Below, piece by piece: positions 32,078-42,319 of a stretch of 64,000 nt of DNA. The notes below the pieces were generated by a model, which did no database searches, was not told the DNA's origin, and worked only from the letters and a program-made list of their open reading frames with translations. The DNA lies in assembly GCA_026018925.1 (NCBI GenBank), contig JAKSZU010000016.1, forward strand, positions 27,866,877-27,930,876. The letters run 5' to 3'. Source of the stretch: Tupaia tana (taxonomy: Eukaryota > Chordata > Mammalia > Scandentia > Tupaiidae). A program made the translations under genes and the position numbers. How positions within the stretch are numbered: the first letter of the stretch is position 1; the number at the start of each line of letters is the position of its first letter.

Positions 32078-32460
32078 CTGATGGCCGTCTCTGCTTTCCT
32101 GAGCCGCGTTCCTGAAACTGTGTTCCATGGAGATTCACCTACATTTGCGGGGCTGCACGAGACCCACCCTTGGTCCAGCCCTGAGTGCAGTCTACGTTTC
32201 CTATTGTTGGGAACTTTATGATCTGATAATTGGAAAAAAAAATCATGTTTATCATAAAAAATAATTAGAATAATAATAATAATGATTGGGGGAAACATAG
32301 GAAAGATATTGAATGTTGAAGCGGGGAGATTAATGTCTCTGTACTGACTGACATGCATGGCATTCCCTTTTGAAAAAGCAATGTAATACACTGTAAAGTT
32401 GTATGTAATTCAATGTAATAAAAAAATAGATAATAAAAAAAAATAAATAAAAAAAAAATA
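32078..32460 (+). mobile_element. 3' end and A-rich tail of composite copy 2
   Basis: This matches 27414-27790 with only scattered differences (e.g. CAATCG versus CAACCG just after the VNTR, and lengths of A runs). The tail is interrupted (AAAATAAATAAA...). Confidence 0.8.
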
Positions 32461-32550
32461 AACTGGAAAATGACTAATTGATACAAATAACCAGAATTTG
32501 ACATTTCCAAGGTTAACTTTAAAAATGGTGGTAAAGGTGGCTGAATCTGA

Positions 32551-32868
32551 GGGGCCAGAAGGTGGTATGGTGGTATGGTAATTAAGGGGCTGGACTCCCA
32601 CATAGCTGTATCCAGTTTGAGTCCCAGGCCCAGTGGGTTAAAACTCACACTGGGTGCATACGCATGCATGCCCAAAATCCCAGGAGAAGAATGGAGGAGA
32701 AGGAATTGTGGTGTGGCATCTCTGCTGGGGATGCTAGGCATGTGTGTGTATGCAAGTGCAAAATTTCAAAAGCAGAGAGAAATGGAGGAGGAATTGCAGC
32801 ATAACCATTCCTGATGGAGGGGTACTCTCACTTTCTTTTTGGTGGATGCACACACCCTCTGGCAAAAT
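32551..32868 (+). mobile_element. long-form SINE, older variant with internal duplication
   Basis: The GCATGTGTG...AATGGAGGAG segment is partly repeated (about 32640-32705 and 32735-32805). Confidence 0.6.
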
Positions 32869-32880
32869 GTAAATACATAC

Positions 32881-33057
32881 AGGGAATAGCAGGTGGCATG
32901 GTGGTTAAGGCATTGGACATTCCCACATGGACAACCATGGATCCAATCCTGGACCGGGTGACTTATTTTCTCACTTGCTCTCTCTCTACATCTCTCTCTG
33001 GTCAAATTAAAATAAATGAATGAATAAATAAAATTAAATAAATAATTATTTTAAAAA
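32881..33057 (+). mobile_element. CYN-type SINE, short form
   Basis: Lies at the 5' edge of the S100A10 pseudogene. Confidence 0.75.
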
Positions 33058-33465
33058 ATGTTAATTCAGGGCTTGCCCAGCGTCCATGCCTGCCTTCCCA
33101 CCAAGGTTTCAACAGACATCACCAAACTGCCATCTCAAATAGAGCATGCCATGGAATCCACGATGTTTACATTTCACAAATTTGCTTGGGACAAAGGCTA
33201 TTTGACAAAGAAGGACCTAAGAGTACTCATGGAAAAGGAGTTCCCAGGATTTTTGGAAAATCAAAAAGATCTTCTGGCTGTGGACAAAATAATGACCTAG
33301 ACCAGTGCCAAGATGGCAAAGTGGGCTTCCAGAGCTTTTTTTCACTAATTGTAGGTCTGACCATTGTATGCAATGACTATTTTGTAGTACACATGAAGCA
33401 GAAGAGAAAGAAGTAGGCAGAACTGACTAATTACTCCTATCCTGCTTAGGAATTCTCCTACAGGG

Positions 33466-33738
33466 GGACCAGCAGTTAGAGTAATGGCTATGTTGCTACA
33501 CTCCCATGTAGTCAACCGCGGTGCGAGTCCTGGACCCGGCGACTTAAACACACGCTGAGTGTGTGTGTGTGTGTATGCCCAAGATCCCAAGAGGAGAATG
33601 GAGAAGGGATTGCAGCGTGGCCATCCCCCCCTGGGGGGTGATTTCTTGCTTTCTGTCTCTCTGTCTCTCTCTCTCTTTCTGGCAAGTGCATGCACCCTAT
33701 AGCGAAAACCTCTCCAAGAAAAAAAAAAAAAAAAAAGA
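33466..33738 (+). mobile_element. CYN-type SINE, long form
   Basis: In the S100A10 3' UTR; TTCTCCTACAGGG duplicated (33452, 33740). Confidence 0.85.
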
Positions 33739-33832
33739 GTTCTCCTACAGGGTCACTTAAAGAATCCACTTTGCAGCTCCCCCCGTATAAGGATTTCATG
33801 AGCGGATCAGGATCCCTAGAAAATGTACAAAG

Positions 33833-34430
33833 GTCACCTGTGTTTGCTATGAGGGTATTTGGATTGATTAGGGTCTTTGGTGATTCAATAAAATGTGGGG
33901 GGAAAACAGTATAGAAAGCAAACATAGATACCAGAGACGGTGTGGGAGGAGAATGGGAAATGGCAGAGGGTAAGAGATAGGGAATCAAGGATGGGGGGGG
34001 GGGGGGCAAAACATACAGAAAACAAGAAATGGAAGTTCATTTGCTGACAATAACATGTTTGTTGATGTGCTTGATTGAGACAATATACAGTGTACTCTGG
34101 ATGGAAAAAAAAAAGTAGTTAGATCAATTAAGATATTTTGTTAACCAATAAAATGTCAGAGGAAAAAAAAAAAGAAACGGAAAGCAACTACAGATATCAA
34201 AGATAGTGTAGTAGAAGGGTGGGAAATGGCAGAGGGTGAGAAATGGGATATATATAAATATATATATGAAACAAGAAATGGAAAATTATTTGTTGATGAT
34301 AACATGTATGACTAATCCACTATACAGTGTATTCTGGATGGGAAACTGTATTTTGTATGCTTTCATGATGTTCAGTGAATGAATGTAAAATAAATAAATA
34401 AAAGTAATAAATAAAAAAAAAAAAGAAAAG
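33833..34430 (+). mobile_element. 5'-truncated HAL1 3' end, inserted in S100A10 pseudogene
   Basis: The fragment is flanked by AAAATGTACAAAG (33820-33832 and 34431-34443). It matches the HAL1 3' UTR (GAAAATTATTTGTTGATG... and CCACTATACAGTGTATTCTGG). That 3' UTR stretch occurs twice in tandem, at about 33860-34110 and 34125-34390. Either the source had a duplicated tail or a second copy inserted at the A-run near 34110. Confidence 0.65.
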
Positions 34431-34679
34431 AAAATGTACAAAGAAAGTCCGACTCCCATTTGACAAGCAGAGAGAGAAAAGTGAATAAAATGCCAGATAA
34501 GCTTTTGATTTTTATATTGTTTGCATCCTCTTGCCCTCAATAAATAAAATCCTTTTTTAGTTCCAAAAAAAAAAATTGTAAATACATGCATACATGATGC
34601 AGAACCAACAGACTATGATTAATGATCCAGGCCAATTTTTTTTTTTTTTCCATATTCCAGGCTGGGGAAATAAATAGGA

Positions 34680-34865
34680 TAAGGGTGTGACTTTGGAATG
34701 GAAGTAGACCTCGGTTGCCATCCGACCACTGCCATAAGTGCCTAGGAGTTAAGTCATAAGAGAATTTCTCTCTGTGTACAATAAAGATGAAGATAGCTAC
34801 TTTTGGGAGTGGTTTTGAGAATGAGTGACATGATATATATAAAGTATCTGGCACTCAAGTGTGCA
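34680..34865 (+). mobile_element. MIR
   Basis: GTGTGACTTTGGAATGG, TTTCTCTCTGTGTACAATAA and GTATCTGGCACTCAAG match a nearly full-length but diverged MIR. Confidence 0.6.
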
Positions 34866-34869
34866 TTGC

Positions 34870-35430
34870 ACTTTGTTTATTTGTTTGTTTGTTTCTGTTT
34901 TCCTTTATGAGAGAGAGTCAGGTAGAAAAGGGAAGAGGGTGGAGAGACAGAGGTATTTCTTTTTTCTTTTTTTAGAGGTTTTTGCTATAGGGTGCATGAG
35001 CTCGCCAGACAGATAGAGACAGAAAGCGAGAAATCACCCCCCAGGGGGGATGGCCATGCCACAGTCCCTTCTCCTCCATTCTCCTCTCGAGATCTTGGGC
35101 ACGCACGCACACACACCTGGCGTGAGTTTTACGCCACCGGTCCGGGACGCGAACCGCGGTCGACTATGTGGGAGTCCAGCAACATAGCCACTACACTAAT
35201 TGCTGGTCCCAGAGACAGAGGTATTTCTGACAGGGTCTTGCTATGTCAAGATGGCCCTGCCCTAGCCTTCCAATCAGCCAGATTACAGGTATGTGTAACT
35301 GCACCTGGTGTGTTTGACTTGGCTGGGGAACCAAATCCAGGCTTCCCATGTGACTTCCCATGTAGCTTCCAGCTTCCCAAGTGGTAGTGCTTCCTGTGTG
35401 CCATCATAGCTGGGCCTCAATATGCTTCTG
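34870..35430 (-). mobile_element. tRNA/7SL-like SINE, interrupted
   Basis: The reverse strand gives a tRNA-like head (GGCCCAGCTATGATGGCACA) followed by a 7SL-like part (CCTGTAATCTGGCTGATTGG, GCAAGACCCTGTC). The long-form SINE at 34961 sits inside it. Confidence 0.5.
34961..35210 (-). mobile_element. CYN-type SINE, long form
   Basis: Perfect 18-bp duplication AGAGACAGAGGTATTTCT (34943, 35211); interrupts the 7SL-like SINE next to it. Confidence 0.87.
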
Positions 35431-35491
35431 AGTACAGGAAAAACAGGTTTCTTCAGAAGACCATTCTGGGATCTCAACACTGCTCCTCCTT

Positions 35492-35752
35492 GGGGACTAG
35501 CAGATACTGTGATGATTACGTCACTAGACTCCTATGTAGTCAACCATGGTTCAAGTCCTGGACCCGTTCACTTAAACTTACTCCGAGCATGTGTGCGTGC
35601 ATGCCTAAGATCCTGAGAGGAGAATGGAGGAGAAGGGATTGCAACATGGCCATCCCCCCTGGTGGGTGATTTCTCGCTTTTTATCTTTCTATCTCTGTCT
35701 TTCTGGTGAGCATGCTTATCCGATAGCAAAACCCTCTCCAAAAAAGAGAAAG
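35492..35752 (+). mobile_element. CYN-type SINE, long form
   Basis: Ends about 135 bases before exon 2's donor on the plus axis. Confidence 0.8.
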
Positions 35753-35887
35753 ACTGCTCCTCCTTAACAGCAATTAAACATGCCTCTCCTTGTCTCCTCA
35801 GTGGCCATGCTGGCTCTTTAATTATAGAGGGAGAACTCCCACCTCATGTACACAGGTCTCCACTCACACAGGGCTGCGGAGCCATAC

Positions 35888-36043
35888 CTGTGGTGTTGAA
35901 GGGTCCCTGCAGGGTCTGCACGAGAGCTTGAATCTCAGGCACGTTCTCCAGCACGGCTTGTTCAGTGAAGAGTGGGTTGATTTTGGCAGCTTTATGACCA
36001 TGCTCACAATACACTGCCACCAATCTGGCAAGGCCATGATCGA
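35888..36043 (-). CDS. DHTKD1: DHTKD1 exon 2
   Basis: This exon of 156 nt encodes (V)[24 protein letters not shown]..., ending [14 protein letters not shown]. That matches the human N-terminal domain [20 protein letters not shown]. The acceptor is CTAATTTAG (AG at 36045-36044) and the donor CACAG|GTATGG (35887-35886). The phase fits exon 1 (G|TC GAT) and exon 3 (G|GA TTA). The region belongs to the helical N-terminal part of 2-oxoacid E1 enzymes that precedes the ThDP fold. Confidence 0.95.
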
Positions 36044-36451
36044 CTAAATTAGGGGGAAATAAAACAATATAAGTAGTTTAGGAGATGCCCACAAATCATA
36101 AAAACAAGCTTTTCAAAGAAACTGTTGCAGCAGTAGACATTTTAAACTCCCTGTTCCTACCCGCCACATCTGCCAGGAGTTTTCAGGATTAAAGATGATT
36201 TGAATTCAGGTAAACACATTTCTTACCTTAAATTTATCTCATGATAGCTAAGTCAGAGGAGAAAAAAAGGAAACAGAACTATAAGTGTATATTTGTAAAA
36301 GTAAGTATTATACACATAGGTAGATACTATAAGAGAACCCCCAAATTGAAAACAATGGCTAAAATGCTGAGATTATGCATAATTGGAATCCTCTTTTCTC
36401 CCTAATTATCTGAGATATTTTTAGATTTTATATATTACATAAGAAATAGAT

Positions 36452-36635
36452 ATGGGGCCAGCCACAGTGGGGTAAGTGGTACAGTGCTACCATATGGTGA
36501 CTGAGGCCACATAGGAGGCCCAGGCCGGGTTCCCAGCCCAACTTAAAAAGGTAGGGCCTATGGTCCTATCCACCTGGGTCCAATTCTGCCTGGGGCAGAG
36601 TTGTGATATGGTGAGACAGTGTCAAGGATTCCTAT
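36452..36635 (+). mobile_element. old tRNA/7SL-like SINE
   Basis: GGGGCCAGCCACAGTGGGGT head, GGCCGGGTTCCCAGCCC; GTGAGACAGTGTCAAGG end. Confidence 0.45.
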
Positions 36636-36639
36636 CTTG

Positions 36640-36860
36640 GCCTAGCCTCTGTGACACAGTCAATAGTGTACTGAACTGCAGAACTGGAAGCCACAAAGGC
36701 AATGCAAATTGGGATGCCCAGTCTATTCAACCTGAAACATGTAAGACACACATGCACATACCCAAGATCCTGAAGAGCTAGAGGGCTTGGGGAAGGGGAT
36801 CATGACATGACCACATACCAGTTAAGGGCGCTTCTCTTGCATGTGTGTGCACATGCATGT
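36640..36860 (+). mobile_element. old tRNA-like SINE (same type as 5836)
   Basis: GGCCTAGCCTCTGTGACACAG and GAACTGGAAGCCAC. Confidence 0.5.
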
Positions 36861-36864
36861 GCAC

Positions 36865-37060
36865 TTTTTTTAAAAGAATTATTTATTTCATTTTAATTTT
36901 AATTATCATTACTGATTTATTTTATTTTATTTTGCTATAGGACACATACACTCAGAGAGAGAGAAAGTAAGAAAGTCGCCGGGACCAGGACTCAAAACAC
37001 TGAAAACCATGTGGTTGTCTAGTGCCTCAACCACCATGCCACCAACAGCCAGGCTTTCAA
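36865..37060 (-). mobile_element. short-form SINE, diverged
   Basis: Includes TTTGCTATAGGACACATACAC, so intermediate between the two forms. Confidence 0.6.
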
Positions 37061-37295
37061 TGGTACTCTAGTACAATGACATGAGAGTTGGAACAAAAAG
37101 ATCCTGCTTACCCCAAAGAACATGCGACATCTACTACCCAAGCAGAGTCAGGAGAGCGGATTCCCCTCCTAGCTCTGGACATTATCTCCATCTCCCCTCA
37201 AACCTGCACATAATTGTTTTCATCCCTTCCCTTTCTGCCTCCCAGCTCCTTGCACTGCTACCTCTGGAACTCTGTTTCATGAGTAACAAGCCTCC

Positions 37296-37478
37296 TGGGC
37301 CAGCAAGTGGCATGGTGGTTAAGGCACTGGACTCGCACATGGCCAATTTCAATTAAAGTTCTGGACCTTGTGACTTGCTTTCTCACTTTCTCTCTATCTA
37401 TTGCTCTGTCTTTCTCTGGTGAGCACATGTGTTCTATAGCAAACTTTTAAAAAATAATAATAAATAAAATAAATTTTT
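37296..37478 (+). mobile_element. CYN-type SINE, short form
   Basis: Has the GGTGAGCACATGTGTTCTATAG ending of intermediate copies. Confidence 0.75.
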
Positions 37479-37479
37479 T

Positions 37480-37743
37480 GGGGGGAGAGGTTTTTTTGCT
37501 ATAGGGCACATGTGCTCGCCAGAAAAAGAGAGAGACAGAGAGACAGAAAGTAAGAAATCACCCCCCCCCCCCCCCGGGGGGGATGGCCATGCCACAATCC
37601 CTTCTCCTCCATTCTCCTCTCAGAATCTCGGGCACCCACGCACACTTGCCCGACTTGAGGTTAAGCCACCAGGTCCAGGACTCAAACCACAGTCGACTAC
37701 ATGGGAGTCCAGTGACATAGCCATTACGCCAACTGCTGGTCCC
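37480..37743 (-). mobile_element. CYN-type SINE, long form
   Basis: Hairpin loop expanded to a run of about 17 C followed by GGGGGG. Confidence 0.8.
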
Positions 37744-37792
37744 AATAAATAACTGAAAAAAAAAAAAAAAAGAAGAAAAGAAATGCATTTGG

Positions 37793-37975
37793 GGCCAGCA
37801 GGTGGTGTGGTGGTTAAGGTGCTGGATTCCCACATGGTTGACCATGGTTTGAGTCCCAGACCTGGTGGCTTTCTCTCTTCTCTCTCTCTCTTCTCTCTCT
37901 CTCTCTCCTCTCTCTGCTGAGTGCAAGTGCCCTACAGCAAATTAAATAATAAAATAAATAAATTATTTAAAAACA
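37793..37975 (+). mobile_element. CYN-type SINE, short form
   Basis: CTCTTCTCTC tract expanded; ends GTGCCCTACAGC. Confidence 0.75.
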
Positions 37976-38278
37976 AAATAACCCTCCCAGCATTCTTACC
38001 CACACTCCTGAACATACCTTAACTGGAACTGGCTTTCTCCAGAGAACACAGGCAGAAGGTGAAGCTACTTAGTTGCCCACACTCACATCCTTCCAGTTCT
38101 AAAGACAGTTGATTTCTATTTCTTTTTCACAGACATTTCCCTACTGTTAGTATTCTCTTTATAAACCCCCCATCTTCTGGGGGTCATGCCAATGTTAATT
38201 AATCTCCATCTGCCAAAAGGCATTGCAAAATAATGTAGAATGGTCAAGATAATGACAAAAACTATATATATTAATATA

Positions 38279-38355
38279 TTGGGTTATCAGAAAAGTCATG
38301 ACTTTTTTTCTACATTTTTCTATGCAAAAATGAGTCGACTTTTCTGATGACTCAA
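38279..38355. mobile_element. ~78-bp mariner-like MITE
   Basis: The terminal inverted repeats TTGGGTTATCAGAAAAGTC and GACTTTTCTGATGACTCAA are nearly perfect. A central CTATGCAAAAATG is shared with the copies at 17547 and 51461. The flanks are AT-rich (ATATATTAATATAT on both sides). Confidence 0.7.
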
Positions 38356-38581
38356 TATATTAATATATAGCCTGCTTTTAGTTAGAATGTGTGTGTGCAC
38401 ATGTGTAGCATATAATATATATTTCATCATACGTACATGTAGCATATTACCATGTGTATATATTTACATTTATATATATATATTTGTGTATATAAACAGA
38501 TACAAGAAGACTTCAAAAAAGTTTTGGAAAAATGAAATTAAAGTATGAGTTTAATAAGGCACAAAATTTTTTTGAAATCCA

Positions 38582-39101
38582 GGGCTAGACAGGTGAAGAC
38601 AGCTAGATCCCACATGGTTGACTGCATGGTTTGGCCCCAGGAGCTTAGAAAACACACTGGGCACACATGCACATGCCCAAAATCTTAAGAGAAAATTGCA
38701 GGACAAAGGATTGTGGCATGACCATCACCCCAGGGGGTGCTTTTTAACTTTCCCTCCCTCTCTCTCTGTCTTTGTCTCCAGCAAGTGCACACACCCTCTA
38801 GCAAAAACTCGAAAAAAAAAAAAAAAAAACAACAACAATTAACTGACCAAGTTGTAGTTTCACGCAGATGGTGAAATAGTTACATAGCTGGACCCCCCCA
38901 TGTAGCCAACTGTGGTTCGAGTTCTGGACTTGGTGGCTTAAAACTCATGCCAGGCATATGTGAGTACTTGCCCAAAATCCCGAGAAGAGAATAGAGAAGG
39001 GATTATGTGTGGGGTGATCTCTCACTTTCTGTCTTTCTGTATCTTTCTGGTGAGGACATAGACCCTACAGCAAAAATCTCTTTTAAAAAAAAATGCTTCT
39101 G

Positions 39102-39160
<59 letters not shown>

Positions 39161-39345
39161 TTTTCTGCTGGAGCCAGTACCATTGTGCAAAGATTACATG
39201 CTGAGCACAGAAAGCCAGTCCACATGGCCTACACAGTTAGGATCCTGGCCCTGTGAGCTTGAAAAACATGCCAGGTGGGTGTGTATATGCTCACAATACT
39301 GATGGGATAGGGAAAAGGAAGATTGCCACCTGCTGGCCCCAATTT
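38582..39345 (+). mobile_element. three diverged long-form SINEs in a row
   Basis: 38582-38838, 38855-39095 and a shorter remnant 39165-39345, with a 55-A run between the last two. Confidence 0.6.
39104..39158 (+). repeat. 55-base poly(A)
   Basis: Uninterrupted A run between SINE remnants; too pure to be as old as its neighbours. Confidence 0.9.
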
Positions 39346-39349
39346 TTTT

Positions 39350-39555
39350 TAATTCACTTAATTCTTTTTTCCATGAGACAGGGAGACAGAGACTAAGTCA
39401 GAGAGAAAGGGGCACCCCAAACAGCATTTTCAAGCCATAATCACAAGCAAACATGCATCCATCTGGCATAAACAGGGAGCCCTCAGGATGCAAACCCTGG
39501 ACCTTCCCATGCTCTGAGTATCACAGAGAACTGTGTTGCCATTGGGTTACTGGGG
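39350..39555 (-). mobile_element. old SINE remnant
   Basis: CATGAGACAGGGAGACAGAG and CATGCTCTGAGTATCACAG; same old type as 40525 and 45410. Confidence 0.4.
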
Positions 39556-39674
39556 TTGGTCAATCCCAAATTTGAGACTTGGATTCAGAGGGTAAAAAAT
39601 GAGCCAGAAACTGCTACCCTTAGAAAAGCCTGCCTGCAAGGCTGGCATCTGAGAACTTAGATTTCAAGTTGGAA

Positions 39675-39857
39675 TTGTTTTTTTAAATAATTGCTTATTT
39701 AATTTTTATTTATTCATTTATTTATTTAAATTTGACCAGAGAGAAGAAGAGAGAGAGAGAGAAAGTGAGAAAGCAAGCCACCAGGTCCAGGACTTGAACC
39801 GTGGTCAGCCATGCGAGAATGTCCAGCGCCTTAACCACCACACCACCTGCTGGTCCC
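39675..39857 (-). mobile_element. CYN-type SINE, short form
   Basis: Flanked by CAAGTTGGAATTGTTT and CAAGTTGGAATGTTT. Confidence 0.8.
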
Positions 39858-39871
39858 AAGTTGGAATGTTT

Positions 39872-40345
39872 GTATCTTTCCCTAACTGATTACAGTGGTT
39901 CTGTGCGTCTAGACTGTTTGTGCAGACAATATGGATTATACCAAAAACCTCCTTTCCTTCTGGGAGTCTGGAATTTTGGTACATGCTGAGGGCACTTACG
40001 TGAACAGCTCAGATAAAAACCTTGGGTACCAAGTCTCTAATGGGCTTTCCCAGGCAGAAACACTGCATGTGTGCTGCTGTGTTTTTGTTTCTTTAAGGAA
40101 ATTGTATTCTCTGTCACCCCTCATGGAGAAAGAGCACACAGGAAACCTGCAGAAGGGTTCCTCCAGGTTCTTCCTGTACCAATTCCATTATGGTTCAGCC
40201 ACGGGTCCTCAACCTATCACTGTAATGAATCTTAGTTATGAGTATAAAGACAACCATATGCTCAGGGCCATGAGTGCTCCTGGCAAATCTCCAAATGTTA
40301 GGGACCCCCCAACAGATGCCATGGTGGTGCTGGAGCTAAGTCAGA
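39872..40345 (+). mobile_element. old LTR fossil (ERVL-type, tentative)
   Basis: GCAGACAATATGG, TTCCCAGGCAGAAACACTGC and ACTGTAATGAATCTTAG resemble the 3' half of old mammalian ERVL-class LTRs, and GACCCCCCAACA is a plausible CA end. The family was not resolved. It is broken and old. Confidence 0.4.
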
Positions 40346-40524
40346 TTAATAGCCATGGCCTATTGATCCATGCACAGCTCCTACCAATATTCACAGAGGT
40401 AGCTCTGTTTCACTCCCTTCCTGTGTCTTGGTTGCCCCACACATCCTTCAGTTCTAAAAAATACTCCTTTGTCTTTCAAATGAAGTCCCCTCTTCATTCA
40501 AGATAATGGAGTTGGTTCCTTTTT

Positions 40525-40725
40525 TAAGTTTGTTTATTTCTTCAGAGAGGGAGGGGCAACCCCAACAGGGTCCTCATGCCACAATCTGTCCCGAGTCTCA
40601 GCCAACCCTGACTACAAGCACACGTATACACTTAACATATACAAGCCCCAAGGATACCCAGGATCCTCCCATGTGGGTCCAGACTGCAGAACGTCATCAC
40701 TGTACCACCATCTGGCCTGCCAGAG
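40525..40725 (-). mobile_element. old SINE remnant
   Basis: CAGAGAGGGAGGGGCAACCC ... CACTGTACCACCATCTGGCC. Confidence 0.4.
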
Positions 40726-40764
40726 TTGGTTTCTGTTGTTTGTGACAGAAAGAATCTTAGCTAA

Positions 40765-41033
40765 CACAATTTGTTTTTAATTTGCCAGAGGGCACATGCC
40801 AGAAAGAGGCAGAGAGCCAGAGAGAAAGGGAGAGGGAAAGTGGGAAAGCATGTTCCATGGGGAATGGTCATGCTGCAACCCCTTCTCCTCCATCTCTTTC
40901 TTCTTTTAGGATTTTGGGCACACATGTACATGTACCTGGAGTGTTTTTCAAGCTGCCAAGTCCAGGACTCAAATCGCAGGATCAGCCATATAGAATTCAG
41001 CCACACTAGCTACCATGCTACAGGCTGGCCTGC
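40765..41033 (-). mobile_element. long-form SINE, older variant
   Basis: TTGCCAGAGGGCACATGCC ... GCTACAGGCTGGCC. Confidence 0.6.
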
Positions 41034-41245
41034 TAATACATTTTTTTTATTAGTAGTATGGGGATAGCTACATAAATTAGCCTATTCAGTGCAAATACAG
41101 AGTAATGGGGGTGTGGGTAAGGAGGATTGAACAGTGTTTTAAGAAAGAAAAGTGTTATTAATCAGCATGATTCACTGACAGATAATTTGAACTAAATGTA
41201 GTACTTAAAATCAATGCAGGTTTTTTATTTCTTTATTTTTTTTTT

Positions 41246-41503
41246 TTTTTTTGAGAGGTTTTTGCTATAGGGCGTGTGCGCTCAGCAGACAGATGGAGAG
41301 AGACAGAGAGACAGAAAGCGAGAAATCATCCCCCAGGGGGGATGGACACACCGCAATACCTTCCCCTCCATTCTCCTCTCAGGATCTTGGGCACGCACGC
41401 ACACACGCCCGGTGTGAGTTTAAGCCACTGCGTCCGGGACTCGGACCACGGTCGACTACATGGGAGTCCAGCGACATAGCCATTACACTAACTGCTGGTC
41501 CCA
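41246..41503 (-). mobile_element. CYN-type SINE, long form
   Basis: Flanked by TCAATGCAG (41211) and CCAATGCAG (41501). Confidence 0.8.
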
Positions 41504-41891
41504 ATGCAGTTGTTTTTCATCATGTGGTCATAAGCAGCCTCCCTCTCCCACCTCCCGCCCCGCCAAAATAATCTAAACCATATCCATAGTTTTATTCTTA
41601 TTCAAGCAACATATACTTAAAGAATTGGATATCTATAAAAACATTAAAGACTTCCAAGAAAGGGATTTTTGTAATTGGAGCCCCTTAGAACTCTGCTGAA
41701 ATGAGATGGCTGCTTCCAATTTCACCTTAGGAACTTCATATCTAACCACATTAAAAGTCAAATAACTTTGCACCAGCATACTCTCTCCTGTTCCATAAAC
41801 TCAGACAGATCTTAGCCATGCAACCAAGTTCATTTTATATCATTCTCCATTCCTATTTCTATCTCAAACATGATAGCTTTACAAAGTAATT

Positions 41892-42318
41892 TGGGGCTAG
41901 CCCTGTAGCCTGGGGGTTAAGAGAGCTGCATCCTATATGGCCAACTGCACAATTCAAATCTTGTCCCTGGTAGCTTGAAAAATACCCTTGGTTCATGTGC
42001 ATATGTGCCCAAAATCCTGACAGGGTGAAGATATAAATCATTTTTTAAAATTTAGAAAAAAAATTTTAAATTGCCAGAGCGTACATGCACTTGCTACTAA
42101 AAGAAGAGATGGAGAGAGGGAAAATGATAAAGCATCCTTCATGGGGAATGGCCATGCTGCAATCCCTTCTTTGGCATTTCTCCTTATTTTGGGACTTTGG
42201 GCACACATGCACACACACCTGGCATGTTTTTTAAGCTTCCAGGTCTGCGACTCAAACTGTACAATCAGCCATTTGGGATCGAATCACCTTAATCACCAGG
42301 CCACGGGGAGGCCAAAAA
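41892..42318. mobile_element. two older long-form SINEs, opposed
   Basis: 41892-42060 (+), truncated after AATCCTGAC; 42068-42318 (-). Confidence 0.55.
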
Positions 42319-42319
42319 T

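Larger units (their letters stand above)
29371..32460 (+). mobile_element. composite HAL1-VNTR retrotransposon, copy 2, with captured ECHS1 exon
   Basis: It has the same module order as copy 1 but a different 5' end: ECHS1-like exon (29371-29476), a 10-bp joint, a spliced 108-nt unit, one 315-bp unit (29595-29909), partial unit, palindrome, HAL1 ORF1 half (about 29985-30689), VNTR (about 30846-32077), unique 3' end and A-rich tail. Shared modules look about 99% identical to copy 1 by eye. Only AACTGGA (29361-29367 and 32461-32467), within a longer imperfect match, suggests a target-site duplication, so its edges are less certain than those of copy 1. Confidence 0.82.
33060..34575 (+). pseudogene. 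S100A10: S100A10 processed pseudogene with two nested insertions
   Basis: From 33127 the translation is LPSQIEHAME, TFHKFAWDKGYLTKKDLRVL, MEKEFPGFLENQKDLLAVDK. After a frameshift near 33290 it reads DQCQDGKVGFQSFFSLIVGL and NDYFVVHMKQKRKK with TAG at 33414. This is p11 (S100A10) with its ATG changed to CTG. The 3' UTR continues as ACAAGCAGAGA...CCTCAATAAATAAAATCC and a poly(A) at 34566. It is split by a long-form SINE (33466-33738) and by a HAL1 3' fragment (33833-34430). TGTAAATACAT at 32867 and 34577 may be its target-site duplication. Confidence 0.9.

Noticed and set aside
23537-32460. A hominoid SVA or LAVA element
   Set aside because: No Alu-like region, no SINE-R or LAVA 3' part, and the VNTR unit differs in length and sequence. 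Only the architecture is alike.
29371-32460. Copy 2 as a local tandem duplicate of copy 1
   Set aside because: Copy 1 has its own perfect TSD, the 5' ends differ (ECHS1 exon, unit number), and the sequence between them is unrelated unique DNA plus an MLT1 fossil.
40506-40745. Frames of 79-191 codons at 39931-40745 as genes
   Set aside because: They read through an old LTR fossil and a SINE remnant.
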